From positions 1-56,150 of the forward strand of contig NZ_JAAVJC010000005.1 in assembly GCF_012033785.1 (NCBI RefSeq): a DNA stretch of 56,150 bases, given 5' to 3'. The position numbers were made by a program, and so were the translations under genes. The notes beneath the pieces are model-generated. The model was not told the origin of the DNA. It did no database searches and saw nothing but the letters and a program-made list of their open reading frames with translations. Source of the DNA: Streptomyces bohaiensis. Lineage in GTDB: Bacteria; Actinomycetota; Actinomycetes; Streptomycetales; Streptomycetaceae. Below are positions 7,666 to 16,917 of the stretch, in pieces. Each line of letters starts with the position of its first letter. Position 1 is the stretch's first letter.

Positions 7666-9437
7666 GTCAGGCTCCAGGGGGTGCTGAGGGCGATTGCGCC
7701 GTGACTGTCGTTGCTGACGAGGCCGGCGAAGTGCGGGTCGTCAGCGATACGCGCCAGATCGGTGGTGACGGCGACTGCGGGTGTCCCCCGGCCGGTCACG
7801 GTCGCCAGCGCCTCACTCGTCGGCAGCTTGTCGAGTCCGGCTGGAGGTTCGGCCACCTGCTCGTCCGCGACCGCGACCCAGCCGTCGGCCGTTTGCAGCG
7901 GCCGACGGAATCCGGGGCGGCTCCGGTGCTCCCGCCCCTGGGCCAGCCGGCTCAACGCCGGAGCGGTCAGGACGTCCGCGGCCCCGAGGAGCGAAGATTC
8001 GGCCCGCACTCCGCATCCCGTCCGTTCCCGCAGCAGCAGTGCGGCGAGGACGGTCTCGGTGCCGAGCATCCCGCCCAGGACGTCCAGCAGCGTCATCAGC
8101 GACGGTGCAGGCACCTCACCCTCGGGACGAACCGCCTCGCCGACACCGGTACGGGCCTGGACCATGAAGTCGGTACCCATGGGCGGCGTACGCAGACGTC
8201 CCGCCCATCCGCTGGTGTAGGCGTACACGAGAGAGGGCCGGACCCGCGCGAGGTCGTCGGAGTCCAGCCCCAGCTCGGCGGCCTTGCCGGGTGCCCAGTT
8301 GTGCAGAAAGACGTCGGCGCCGCTCACCAGGTCGAGCAGCTGCCGCCGGCCCGACTCCGCCTTGATGTCGATCTCGACGGCCCGCTTGCCCCGGTTCAGG
8401 GCGAGCCATCGGGCGGAGACGCCGGAACAGGTCGGTGGCATCCCGCGCAGAGGGTCCCCGCCCGGTGGCTCGATGCGGATGACGTCCGCCCCCAGCATGC
8501 CCAGCAGGTGTGCCGCGAGAGGGCCCTGAATGCGTCTGCCCGCTTCCAGCACGGTGAGTCCGGCGAGTGGCAGGTCGGCCGGAGGGGCCGCCTGGCCGGG
8601 CCTGTGTGACGCGGGGTGGGCGGGCCGGAGAGACCACGGGGTCGCGCCGGTGTCCTCGGCGGCCCGCTCCCGGAGGGAGCGCAGTCTGCACACCTGGGCA
8701 CCGGAACTGTCCGCCGCGGCCCGCAGGGCCGGCCAGCTGGTGGCGCGGGCCGTGTGGTGCAACGCCTCCGGAAGGGGGGCGCAGGCGGTGGCGTACCGGA
8801 ACTGGAAGGGCCGCCATCCCGCCCGGATCGCCTCGGCCGGGGCGTCCAGAGCTCGCCAGAACGCGGCCCACGCGCCGGGGTCGAGCGTCTCCAGTTCGAA
8901 GTGGACGTCGTCCGCCGAGGTGAACGGTGGTCCGCCAGGCGCGAGTTCGGTCGCCTCGCTGTCTTCGGCGGCTGCGGCTGCGAGGTACTGCGAGACCGTC
9001 AGCAGCGCGGCGTGGTCCGCACGCGTCGCGGCCCTGCGGGTGGTGCCGCCGCGGGCCTGGCCGAGAAGCGCCGCCAGCAGACCCTGGACCGTCAGCACTG
9101 CGGTGGCGGTCGAGACGAAGTCGGCGGCGATCCCCCGCGGGGCACCGTGCCGCCTGCCGTGCACCGCCATGATGCCGCTGACTGCTTGGGCAGTGGCCTC
9201 GTCGACGGCTCCGCCCGGCCTCTCCGACCAGCGCACCGAGGCTTCCACGGGCACGAAGCCGGGACCGGCCAGGGTGAGATGGCCGACGGAGGAGGCCGGT
9301 GGCACCGCTGTGCGCGTCCGGGCACCGAGCCGCCGCAGATGGTCCGTGACGACGCCCATGATCGCCGGCGGTCCGGACGCGTCGAAGTTCAAGGTGTCCA
9401 GGGGCCGGTCCGTCCGGCTTCCTCCAGGTGACGCCAT
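7662..9437 (-). CDS. CaiB/BaiF (family III) CoA-transferase
   Basis: 591-residue protein. The C-terminal half (from about residue 315) is a clear family III CoA-transferase, beginning LAGLTVLEAGRRIQGPLAAH, with GADVIRIEPPGGDPLR, LNRGKRAVEIDIK and DVFLHNWAPGKAAELGL. The segment GTDFMVQARTG carries the family's catalytic Asp. The N-terminal half looks like a degenerate, diverged second copy without a clear motif. The ATG at 9437 has a GGGAAGGGAGA ribosome site. It is first gene of a two-gene operon with the AMP ligase and divergent from the acyl-CoA dehydrogenase. It likely moves CoA between acyl groups in the same pathway. Confidence 0.87.
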   Translation of the reverse strand: MASPGGSRTDRPLDTLNFDASGPPAIMGVVTDHLRRLGARTRTAVPPASSVGHLTLAGPGFVPVEASVRWSERPGGAVDEATAQAVSGIMAVHGRRHGAPRGIAADFVSTATAVLTVQGLLAALLGQARGGTTRRAATRADHAALLTVSQYLAAAAAEDSEATELAPGGPPFTSADDVHFELETLDPGAWAAFWRALDAPAEAIRAGWRPFQFRYATACAPLPEALHHTARATSWPALRAAADSSGAQVCRLRSLRERAAEDTGATPWSLRPAHPASHRPGQAAPPADLPLAGLTVLEAGRRIQGPLAAHLLGMLGADVIRIEPPGGDPLRGMPPTCSGVSARWLALNRGKRAVEIDIKAESGRRQLLDLVSGADVFLHNWAPGKAAELGLDSDDLARVRPSLVYAYTSGWAGRLRTPPMGTDFMVQARTGVGEAVRPEGEVPAPSLMTLLDVLGGMLGTETVLAALLLRERTGCGVRAESSLLGAADVLTAPALSRLAQGREHRSRPGFRRPLQTADGWVAVADEQVAEPPAGLDKLPTSEALATVTGRGTPAVAVTTDLARIADDPHFAGLVSNDSHGAIALSTPWSLT

Positions 9438-9583
9438 GTCTCTCCCTTCCCGGGACGGCGCTCGGCGCCGCTCCGGACGCGTGGTCTCGGGAACCGGCGG
9501 GCGTGCGAACCCGACCAGCTCCACGGACAGACAGTCGGACAACCGTTCCCACGGGTTCCCGGAGAACGAGAGAGGAGAAGCCG

Positions 9584-10792
9584 GTGGATGACGCGAACAC
9601 CGCACACACCGACCCTCGCGAGGCCGAACCGGCCGCGGCCGCGCTGCGGGAACGAGTGGGCGATTTCGTCCGTACCCGGGTCATGCCGCGCGAGGGCGAC
9701 CTCGACGGAGGCGGTGCGCCTGCGGCCGCCGCACTCCGCGACCTGAGAGCCCAAGCCCGGGGTGAAGGGCTGTGGGCGCTGCCACTTCCCACCGAACTCG
9801 GAGGTGGAGGAGCTGATTTCCGCACCTACACGACGTGGGCGGAGGTGGAGGGGGCGAGTGACCACGGCCCCGCCGCGCTGGGGTCCGCGTCTCTGCTCGA
9901 TGTCACCATGCTGGCGCGGCACGCCGGGCCACGCGTGCGGCGCGAGTTCCTGGTCCGCCTGGTCGCCGGGGAACTGCGCGCCTGCTACGCGATGACCGAA
10001 CCGGATCTGCCCGGCACCGACCCACTGCTGACGGCCACCCGGGCGGAGCGACGGCCGGACGGCGGCTGGCGCATCACCGGGCGAAAGTGGTTCACCTCCG
10101 GCGCGGCCGATGCGGACCTGGTGACGGTTCTCGCCCGCTCGGACGGCGGCCCCGGCGACCGCGCGGGCCTGTCCCTGCTCCTTGTCCCGACCACCGCCCC
10201 GGGGTTCCGTGTGGTCCGCGAACTGCCGGTCTGCGGGGTCGGCGGCCAGTACGAGATAGAGCTCGACGGGGTGGCGGTGCCCGCCGACCATCTTGTCGGA
10301 ACGCGGGGCGCGGCTCTGGCCGTGGCGGGTGAGCGGCTGCGGATCGGGCGTACGCTTCGCTGTCTTCGCTGGCTGGGCCAGGCGCAGCGAGCCTTCGACC
10401 TGTTGTGCGAGCGCGCCGCGACCCGCACGGGTTCGCGCGGCCCCCTCAGCGGGCATCAGCTGGTCCAGCAGCACGTGTTCGATGCCCTGCTGGCGCTGCG
10501 CGGCGCGCGTGCGCTGGTCCACCAGGCGGTGGAGCGGATCGCCGCGGGCGCGGACGCGCGCGTCGAGATCGGACTCGCGAAGGTCGCCACCGCCAGGATG
10601 CTCCAGCAGGTCGCGGACTCGGCGATCCAGGTGCACGGCGCGGCTGGGCTCGGTCCTGACACGCCGCTGCCGGCGCTCTTCCGCACCGGCCGCGCCGCCC
10701 GTCTCCTCGACGGTCCGGACGAGCTGCACATCACCTCGGTCGCCCGCGCCGTCCTGCGCGGGTACTCCGTCGGGGACGCTACGTCCGGGTGA
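9584..10792 (+). CDS. Acyl-CoA dehydrogenase family protein
   Basis: 402-residue flavoprotein of normal family length. Seen: an N-terminal helical domain (ALRERVGDFVRTRVMPREGD), the FAD-binding middle domain with CYAMTEPDLPGTDP and GGWRITGRKWFTSGA, and a C-terminal helical domain ending IQVHGAAGLGPDTPLPALFRTGR and LDGPDELH, where the catalytic base region lies. The GTG start at 9584 follows GAGGAGAAG. It is divergently transcribed from the CoA-transferase across a 146-bp shared promoter region. Its end overlaps the convergent GH88-like gene by 14 bp. It probably introduces a double bond into the acyl-CoA made by its neighbours. Confidence 0.9.
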   Translation: MDDANTAHTDPREAEPAAAALRERVGDFVRTRVMPREGDLDGGGAPAAAALRDLRAQARGEGLWALPLPTELGGGGADFRTYTTWAEVEGASDHGPAALGSASLLDVTMLARHAGPRVRREFLVRLVAGELRACYAMTEPDLPGTDPLLTATRAERRPDGGWRITGRKWFTSGAADADLVTVLARSDGGPGDRAGLSLLLVPTTAPGFRVVRELPVCGVGGQYEIELDGVAVPADHLVGTRGAALAVAGERLRIGRTLRCLRWLGQAQRAFDLLCERAATRTGSRGPLSGHQLVQQHVFDALLALRGARALVHQAVERIAAGADARVEIGLAKVATARMLQQVADSAIQVHGAAGLGPDTPLPALFRTGRAARLLDGPDELHITSVARAVLRGYSVGDATSG

Positions 10793-11885
10793 GGTCGACG
10801 ACGCCCACGAGGGCGGCCAGGCCCACTGCCAGGAAGTAGTCGCCCCAGATCACCTCGTGGCGGACGGCCACACCCCGGTCGGCCTCGTAGCAGCCGTCCA
10901 GCAGCATGCCCGAGGGGCGATCGGGACCGCCACGGGAGAGGTGCCGCCGCACCAGGCGATTCAGGATTGCCGTGGCCCGCTCGGTGTACCGACCGGCCCG
11001 GCGACCGGGCACCCGAGCCAGTTTCAGCAGGGCGACGGCGGTGATCGCGGCGGCCGAGGTGTCGCACGGTCCGTCGCGCCGGGTGTGGTCGGCCAGGGGC
11101 ACCAGCGGACCGGTCAGCACACCCTCCCCGGCCAGCAGCCGCTCGACGGTGCGGTCCACGGGCGTGGAGAGCCTCCGTGCCACCTCGGGCCGCAGCAGCG
11201 CGTCCACGGTGGCCAGGAGAAGCCAGGCGGGACCGCGACTCCAGCCCGGTGCGGGCGACGCGCACCTCTGCCAGCGTGCGGTCTCCTCGTCGAAGCGCCA
11301 TGCGGGGAGAACGCCGTCACCTCCCAGGCACAGTGCGAGGTGGGCGTCGAGGTGAGACGCCGCCGCGGCAGCTCCGTCCGGGCCTGCGGCGGCCAGGAGA
11401 GGCACCATCCCGGGGACGCCGTCCGCCCGGGCCAGAAACCGGGGACCGCCCAGCGCCCCACCCCACGGGACCATGCCCAGGCGCGCGTCCACCGCGTCCA
11501 GGCAGGCGGCGGCGGCGCGGGCGCGGAGCGCGGCCGCGGCCCGCGCGTCGAAGGCGCCGCGGGGCAGGTGTTCCGCGGCGGTCCCGTACCACAGGATCAA
11601 TCCTCGGGTCGCGGTGTCGGCTTCCGCCCAGGGACCGAGTCGACGCATGCAGTCGGCCGCGGCACTCCGGTGGTCCGGGTCTCCGGTTCTGCCGGCACGC
11701 AGCCACAACAGCCCCGCCCAGAACCCTCCGGTCCAGGAGCCGCGGCGCGTCGACGTCCAGCGACCGTCGGCGGGGTCGGCATACAGCGGGAAGCGCTCGC
11801 CCACCTCGGCCTCGGTCGCCGCGACACGGGCGAGGACACTGTCCAGCGCGTAGCCGGCCCACTGTGGGGCACCCGGCGCCGTCAC
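10779..11885 (-). CDS. Glycoside hydrolase family 88/105-like (unsaturated uronyl hydrolase fold)
   Basis: 368-residue (alpha/alpha)6-barrel-like protein. Typical features are GSWTGGFWAGLLWLRAG near the N-terminus, RGLILWYGTAAEH, GWSRGPAWLLLATV in the middle (the GQaW-like segment), DTSAAAITAVALLKLA and the C-terminal VIWGDYFLAVGLAAL. Known members hydrate unsaturated uronic acids. Some relatives act on sugar-modified natural products. The GTG start overlaps the stop of the upstream MFS gene (GTGA), so it is co-translated with an exporter. No signal peptide is seen, suggesting a cytoplasmic enzyme. Substrate unknown; pairing with acyl-CoA genes is odd for polysaccharide catabolism. Confidence 0.8.
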   Translation of the reverse strand: MTAPGAPQWAGYALDSVLARVAATEAEVGERFPLYADPADGRWTSTRRGSWTGGFWAGLLWLRAGRTGDPDHRSAAADCMRRLGPWAEADTATRGLILWYGTAAEHLPRGAFDARAAAALRARAAAACLDAVDARLGMVPWGGALGGPRFLARADGVPGMVPLLAAAGPDGAAAAASHLDAHLALCLGGDGVLPAWRFDEETARWQRCASPAPGWSRGPAWLLLATVDALLRPEVARRLSTPVDRTVERLLAGEGVLTGPLVPLADHTRRDGPCDTSAAAITAVALLKLARVPGRRAGRYTERATAILNRLVRRHLSRGGPDRPSGMLLDGCYEADRGVAVRHEVIWGDYFLAVGLAALVGVVDLTRT

Positions 11886-13084
11886 CGGGCAGCCGCCCGT
11901 CGGTCACGGTGAGCCCACGCAACGGCGACCACCCCGGCCGCCGCGAGCTCGCACGCGACCAGCAGCCAGGCCGCGCCATACCGCTCGGCCTGCATCAGCA
12001 GTCCGAATACCGGCGGCCCCAGGGCGAATCCCGCGAAGAAGCCGGCGGCGACGAGCGCCGAGTCGTGGCCCGCGCGCCCCGGGAGGGAGCGCTGCACCAC
12101 CAGGACCATGGTCACGGCGTTCGCCGACACCGCGAGAAGCCCGATGCCCGCCGCGCCCACCCACACCAGGGGCGGTACGTCCCGGGAGGCGATCAGCATC
12201 GCCACCGCGCCCACGGCTCCCAGGGCGAGCAGGCCGGGCAGCCACTCGGCGCGCCCGGGCCGCGCCACCCGGGCCCACCCCACACGGCCGACGACTCCCG
12301 CCACTCCCAGTACGGCGACGAGCACGCCTGCCTCCGTCGCTCCCATCGAGAGAGCACGCACCCCGTAGAGGGTCAGATAGGTGTTGACCGAGGCAATCGC
12401 CGCACCGAGCAGAAGAGAGAAGACCGCGAGCCGGGCGACCATTCCACGGAACGCGTAGCCGGCACGCACACCCGCCGCGGCCCGGCGCGGGCGCTCCGGG
12501 GGCAGGGCCCGCCACGTCCCCCACGCCAGCAGCAGCGCTCCTACGGCAGCGGCCCAGAAGGCGCTCCGCCACCCGAGGCCGCCGGCCAGAGCGGCCAGCG
12601 GCAGCCCCGCCGCGAAGGCCCCGAGCTGAACCCCGGACTGTTTCGTCCCCAGCACCGCACCTCGTCGCTCGGCCGGCACGACGGCGAGGACGGCGGTGTT
12701 CGTCGCCGGGTTGGCCAGTGCCTGCGGGATGCCTCCGAGGGCGACGGCGCACAGCAACAGTCCCGGGCCCGGCGCCGATCCGATGAGGGCGAGCGCACCG
12801 CCGGCCGCCAGGAGCAGAACCATCAGCGAACGTCGGGACCCGACGTGGTCCACGATGCGGCCGCCGAGCGGGGAGAGCACGGCAGCCGTACCGAACCCGA
12901 TCGTCGTCGTCAGCCCCAGCACCACCGGGGAGACATCGAGTTCATCGACCAGCAGTGGGCCCAGCGCGCCCAGCAGGAACAGCTGGATCATCGAGAACGC
13001 CATACACGCCGTCAGCAGGGAGGTGAGCGGCCACGCACGGGCCGGGGCACGCCCCGGTGCCGAGACCGCCGATCGGTCCGTCAT
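11882..13084 (-). CDS. MFS transporter
   Basis: About 400 residues with 12 hydrophobic segments. The motif-A-like loop GGRIVDHVGSRRS lies between TM2 and TM3 and a second symmetrical loop in the middle (GRVGWARVARPGR). The ATG at 13084 is preferred because GGAG precedes it by 9 nt; a GTG at 13099 is the alternative. It is coupled to the GH88-like gene, which it precedes by a 4-nt overlap. It is likely an exporter of a small molecule, perhaps the product of the neighbouring acyl cluster. Confidence 0.88.
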   Translation of the reverse strand: MTDRSAVSAPGRAPARAWPLTSLLTACMAFSMIQLFLLGALGPLLVDELDVSPVVLGLTTTIGFGTAAVLSPLGGRIVDHVGSRRSLMVLLLAAGGALALIGSAPGPGLLLCAVALGGIPQALANPATNTAVLAVVPAERRGAVLGTKQSGVQLGAFAAGLPLAALAGGLGWRSAFWAAAVGALLLAWGTWRALPPERPRRAAAGVRAGYAFRGMVARLAVFSLLLGAAIASVNTYLTLYGVRALSMGATEAGVLVAVLGVAGVVGRVGWARVARPGRAEWLPGLLALGAVGAVAMLIASRDVPPLVWVGAAGIGLLAVSANAVTMVLVVQRSLPGRAGHDSALVAAGFFAGFALGPPVFGLLMQAERYGAAWLLVACELAAAGVVAVAWAHRDRRAAAR

Positions 13085-13195
13085 GCCACGCAGCTCCACT
13101 CGACTCGGACGGATTCAGCGCACACTCCAGTGAGTCGGCCCGGCGGACGAGATCGTTCCCCCACGCCTGGGCATGGTGAAGGCCGAACCCTCAGG

Positions 13196-13990
13196 ATGCG
13201 GCTGTGGCGCATCAGCACTCCCGTGACGGAACCCGCCACTCCCCGGCGCCACTCGAACCACGGTGCGAGGGTGACGCCCGTGAGAAGTCCGGGTGGCTGC
13301 TCAAGGGGCGCGTGGGACTCGATGTTCGCGGCCGTCTGCGTGCTGCTCGCGGCGGTCGGCCACACGCACAGCTCCGGCACCGCGATCCCGTGGTGGCTCC
13401 TGGTCTCGGCCTTCGTCCTGACCACGGGCCTGACCTGGACTCTCGCGGCCCGCGAGCGCGGACGCCTCGCACTGCCCTCGACAGCCCTCGCGCCCCGGCT
13501 GTCCTCCACTGGGTCTTCACCCTCGCCGACCCTCCGCCGCACACGCCAGGCCCTCCGGACGATGCCTCATCCGGCCACGGGGTGGGGCGAACACCGGCGG
13601 AGCACGGGAGCGCGACGCCGTCCGACTGCCCCCTGCGCGAGGCGAGGCACCAGCACCCGCCCGAGGCAGCGGGCTTCGACATGATCGCAGGAACGGGCGG
13701 CCACGACCCGTGGTCGATGCCGGCGGGCATGCTGCTCGCGCATCTCGCGGCCACGGGCCCTCAGCGGCCTCTGGCCGGCGAACGAACGCGCCACGTTCCA
13801 GCTTCTGCGCGCGCTGGCCGGGCTGTTGCGCACGCCGCTGAACCTCATCCGTGCGTCACCATCCATCAGGCCCCGGCCCACGCCACGCATCCGGGCAGCT
13901 CGTCACGACCGGCCGCCACGTCTGGTGCTTCTGGCTCATGTCATCAGCACCCGGGGCCCCTGCGGCGACGGCTGTCCCTGAGGACAGCGA
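13196..13990 (+). pseudogene. Decayed copy of the His-rich membrane protein gene
   Basis: The reading starts at ATG 13196, and from about 13320 the protein (MFAAVCVLLAAVGHTHSSGT, then WWLLVSAFVLTTGLTWTLAA) matches the N-terminal membrane part of the intact gene at 20779 (VFAALCVVLAAGGHVMMSDT, then LATAFALTGGVSWALAG). A shift near 13500 and another near 13760 are needed to continue. The last part, GLWPANERATFQLLRALAGLL (about 13768-13830), matches GVWLAFGERAAHQILRSVVGWL of the intact copy. The His-rich loop is mostly lost. Decay is seen directly; the shared origin is inferred from these aligned blocks. Confidence 0.75.
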
Positions 13991-14149
13991 GATCCTCCTC
14001 GAGCGCCCGGCGTCCCATGGGCGCTCGGGGCCCGGTGCTGCCCCGTGGCAGGCCGTCGCACACGACCGGCGCGCCCCACGCACGCCAGCCCTCACCGGAA
14101 AGACCTGTGGCGACGACCCGAGCCCAGACACCAGCCGGCGGCACCTCCG

Positions 14150-14450
14150 CCCGGCGCTCCCCCGCATCCGACACGGCCGTCACCCAACTCGCCCTGGCTG
14201 CACGCGACGGCGACCCCGCGCGGCCCGCCGGGACTGGCAGCGCGCGGCGGAGCAGGCACAACGCCACGATCCTCCCGGCTGCGACGAGGGGACAGCTCTC
14301 ACCGAGCTCCCTCCTGGCTCTGTCCGTGGAACGCCGGGGGTCCGATCCCCCGGCGCCGCGGTCGCGGGCGGGAGCACGCGGGCGGATGTCTGTGCTGTTG
14401 CAGGTAGCAGTCGACCGTGCCGAGCGCTCGGTGCACGGTGGGTGCTCACA
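14150..14450 (+). pseudogene. Decayed ECF sigma factor remnant
   Basis: Blocks of the intact sigma gene at 21821 survive in order: TAVTQLALAARDGD (about 14176) corresponds to EATACALAAKYGD, and DWQRAAEQAQRHDPPGCDEG (about 14232) corresponds to DWQGAAERGQFHPPGFDEE. The whole region 2 and linker between these blocks is missing. A trace of the region 4 end (VRSP...ADVC against VRSR...ASLC) is weaker. It sits behind the decayed membrane gene exactly as in the intact pair, so the two genes were probably duplicated together. Confidence 0.65.
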
Positions 14451-14569
14451 GAACGCTGAATCGCACACCGTGCACCGGGAACTCACCGCGCACACGGCCC
14501 GACCAACTCCTGAGGAGGAGGGTGGAACGCCCTCCGAGCCGGATACGCAGGTGGCTGGAGGGCTGTTTG

Positions 14570-15205
14570 ATGGGCGGGCTCGATGTCCGGATGCGCGACG
14601 TCCACTGCTGGCACGGAAGGACAGCGGCTGTCTCCGAGGTCGACCTGGAGATCGCCGCGGGGCAGCGGGTCGCGCTGACGGGAACGAACGGCTCCGGCAA
14701 GACGACACTGATGCGTGCTGTTCTCGGCCTGCACCGGCACTTCAGCGGGACCGTCCTGGTGGGCGGGTGCTCCGCCCGCACGGCCACCGAATGGGCACAG
14801 CGCCGCCGTGCCTGCGCCTGGATTCCCCAGAAGCCGGCCGCCGGCCGGTTCCCCCTCCTCGGGTCCGAGCTGCTCGCCAGCAGCGGTGCGGCGGGAGAGG
14901 CCGCGGACGCCGCCGCCCGGCTCGGGGTCGCCTCACTGACGGGAAACCCCCTGCACACCCTCTCCGGAGGTCAGCTCCAGCGGATGTACCTCGCCCGCGC
15001 CATCGGGTCCATAGCGGCCGGCGCCGACGTGCTGATCGCCGACGAACCCACCGCGGCACTGGACTTCGACGGGCAGGACGAGGCAGCCGACATCCTCACC
15101 GGGCTGCCCGTCACGCTGATCGTCGTGACGCACGACCGCGCCCTCGCCAACCGCTGCGACCGGGTCCTGGAGATGGCCGCCGGCAGGCTGCGGGAGATCG
15201 CGTGA
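14570..15205 (+). CDS. Metal ABC transporter, ATP-binding protein (ZnuC/TroB-like)
   Basis: 211-residue ATPase of a Zn/Mn-type importer. Walker A is GTNGSGKTT, the Q-loop is IPQKPAAGRFP, the signature is TLSGGQLQR, Walker B with catalytic Glu is VLIADEPTAALD, and the switch His is in VTHDR. ATG 14570 has GGAGGG 7 nt upstream. It is the first gene of a three-gene operon with permease and lipoprotein, the permease start overlapping its stop (GTGA). It is slightly shorter than usual (ZnuC 230-250) but complete. Confidence 0.92.
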   Translation: MGGLDVRMRDVHCWHGRTAAVSEVDLEIAAGQRVALTGTNGSGKTTLMRAVLGLHRHFSGTVLVGGCSARTATEWAQRRRACAWIPQKPAAGRFPLLGSELLASSGAAGEAADAAARLGVASLTGNPLHTLSGGQLQRMYLARAIGSIAAGADVLIADEPTAALDFDGQDEAADILTGLPVTLIVVTHDRALANRCDRVLEMAAGRLREIA

Positions 15206-16068
15206 ACATCGCCTCCCAGGACCTCGGCACCCTGATCCAGTTGATGCCCGTGCAGAGAGCTGCCCTCGCGCTGCTGCTGGCCGCTGTCGGGCTGCCCGTG
15301 ATCGGGGTGATCATCGTCGGGCTCGACATCATGCCGGTGCGCTTCGCGATGATGCACGTGGCACTGCTCGGCATCGCGGTGGGGCTGCTCACCGGTCTCG
15401 ACCCGATGCTCTGTGCGCTGGTCGCCTGCGCCCTGGCCGGCGCCGGGGTGGCTCCGCTCGCCCGTACCCCCGACGGCCTCTCCGGCGCCATGGGGCTGCT
15501 GATGAGCCTGGCCATCGCGGCCGCCCTCCTGGTCCTGGCCGTCTCCGGTGTCAACGCCTCCGGCGCCTTCGCGCTGCTCTGGGGCTCGATTCTCTCGGTC
15601 GGAACCGCGGACCTGGTGGTGCTCGGCGCACTGGCGGTCGTGGTTCCCGGCCTGTTCTGGTGGCGACGGCGCGACATCGGCCTGCTGCTGTACGACAGAG
15701 AGCTCGCGCAGTGCTCGGGTGTCCCGGTCCGTGCTCTGACCCTGGCGTTGCTGGTGCTGGTCGCGGTGGCCGTCGCCGGGGCGATCAAGCTCACCGGGGC
15801 GCTGCTCGTGGACGCCCTGACTCTCCTGCCCGCCCTCGCCGCCCGCAGACTCGGCACCTCGCTGCGATCGATCGTCCTCTGGGCGATCGGCATCGGTGTG
15901 CTGGTGAACCTCACCGGTTTCCTGCTGGCCCTCTCCCTGGACTGGCCCCCCGGCCCCGTCCTCGTGCTCACGGCGGGGGCTGTCGTCCTCGCCGTCCATC
16001 TCATCCCCGAACGGAGACTCAGTTCATGGCGCGCACCCGCCTCCCCCGCACTTCCCTCATCGCACTGA
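15202..16068 (+). CDS. Metal ABC transporter permease (ZnuB/TroC-like, ABC-3 family)
   Basis: 288-residue integral membrane protein with about eight hydrophobic segments and the ABC-3 family pattern: MMHVALLGIAVGLL (a conserved loop after TM2), ALLWGSILSVG, LLYDRELAQCSGVPV (coupling-helix region) and GALLVDALTLLPALAARRL near the end. The GTG start at 15202 overlaps the ATPase stop. The C-terminus runs into the lipoprotein gene, which begins 43 bp before this gene ends. It forms the membrane pore for the metal importer. Confidence 0.92.
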   Translation: MNIASQDLGTLIQLMPVQRAALALLLAAVGLPVIGVIIVGLDIMPVRFAMMHVALLGIAVGLLTGLDPMLCALVACALAGAGVAPLARTPDGLSGAMGLLMSLAIAAALLVLAVSGVNASGAFALLWGSILSVGTADLVVLGALAVVVPGLFWWRRRDIGLLLYDRELAQCSGVPVRALTLALLVLVAVAVAGAIKLTGALLVDALTLLPALAARRLGTSLRSIVLWAIGIGVLVNLTGFLLALSLDWPPGPVLVLTAGAVVLAVHLIPERRLSSWRAPASPALPSSH

Positions 16069-16871
16069 CGGTGGCACTCGCCTTCACCGCGGCCTGCGGC
16101 TCGGACGCCGGTTCCTCCTCGACGGACGACGCCGGCTCGCCGTCGTCGGAGGCTCCCGAACCCGAAGACCGCGGGGGCGACGACGGTGACCAGCCGGTGG
16201 TCGTCGCGACCACGACGTGGCAGGGGGCCTTCGCCAGTGCCGCCGGAATCGAGGAGGTCACGGTCATCGTGCCGCAGTCCGTGCACCACGCGCCGGACTA
16301 CGACCCCAAGCCGTCCGACCTGGCAGCGATCGCGGAGGCGGACTTCGTCCTCTACGCGCCGTTCGAGCCCTACGCGGAGCAGATCAAGGACGCCGCCGGC
16401 TCCGACGCGGAACTCGTGGAGGTCGATCTCAACAACGACCCCGAGGTCGTGACCGCCGAGGTCGCCCGTCTCGGTGCTCTGTTCGGTACCGAGCAGACGG
16501 CAGAGCAGTGGAACGAGACCTTCGAGAGCGAGACCGCCGAGCTGGCCTCCTCCGTCGAGGACAGCTGGCCGGACGAGGAGAGTCCCCGGGTGGTCGCCCA
16601 GGTCTTCACCGGGTGGGCGGCGAAACTGGCGGGAGCGACGACAGTGGGCACCTACGGGCCGGAGTCGGTGACCCCGGCGCAGCTCGCCGAGCTGTCGGCC
16701 GAGGAGCCGGACCTCGTGCTGGACAACGCCCACATGTCCACCGGTGAGGTCCTGCCGGGCACCGATGCCGTGCAGATCGACGTCGTCAACTATCCCGGTG
16801 ACGACCTCGACCTGCTCAAGGTCTACCGCGATGTGGCGGAACAGCTGCGGGAGGCGCTCGCCCGGTCCTGA
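16026..16871 (+). CDS. Metal ABC transporter substrate-binding lipoprotein (ZnuA-like)
   Basis: 281 residues. A lipoprotein signal peptide ends at the lipobox FTAAC (Cys about residue 24), followed by a Ser/Asp-rich linker. The mature part has VVVATTTWQGAF and a binding-site segment SVHHAPDYDPKPSD that supplies His ligands. ADFVLYAPFEPY and VLDNAHMSTG follow. It lacks the long His-rich loop of classical ZnuA. It probably captures Zn or Mn outside the membrane and delivers it to the permease encoded just upstream. A candidate terminator hairpin follows its stop. Confidence 0.88.
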   Translation: MARTRLPRTSLIALTVALAFTAACGSDAGSSSTDDAGSPSSEAPEPEDRGGDDGDQPVVVATTTWQGAFASAAGIEEVTVIVPQSVHHAPDYDPKPSDLAAIAEADFVLYAPFEPYAEQIKDAAGSDAELVEVDLNNDPEVVTAEVARLGALFGTEQTAEQWNETFESETAELASSVEDSWPDEESPRVVAQVFTGWAAKLAGATTVGTYGPESVTPAQLAELSAEEPDLVLDNAHMSTGEVLPGTDAVQIDVVNYPGDDLDLLKVYRDVAEQLREALARS

Positions 16872-16880
16872 CGTCCCGGC

Positions 16881-16917
16881 GGGTGCGGCACGACAGGCTG
16901 CCGGTCGCACCGCACCC
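16881..16917 (+). terminator. Candidate terminator of the metal ABC operon
   Basis: Arms GGGTGCGG (16881-16888) and CCGCACCC (16910-16917) extended inward by CGAC/GTCG after a 2-nt mismatch, 10 bp past the stop codon. Confidence 0.55.
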
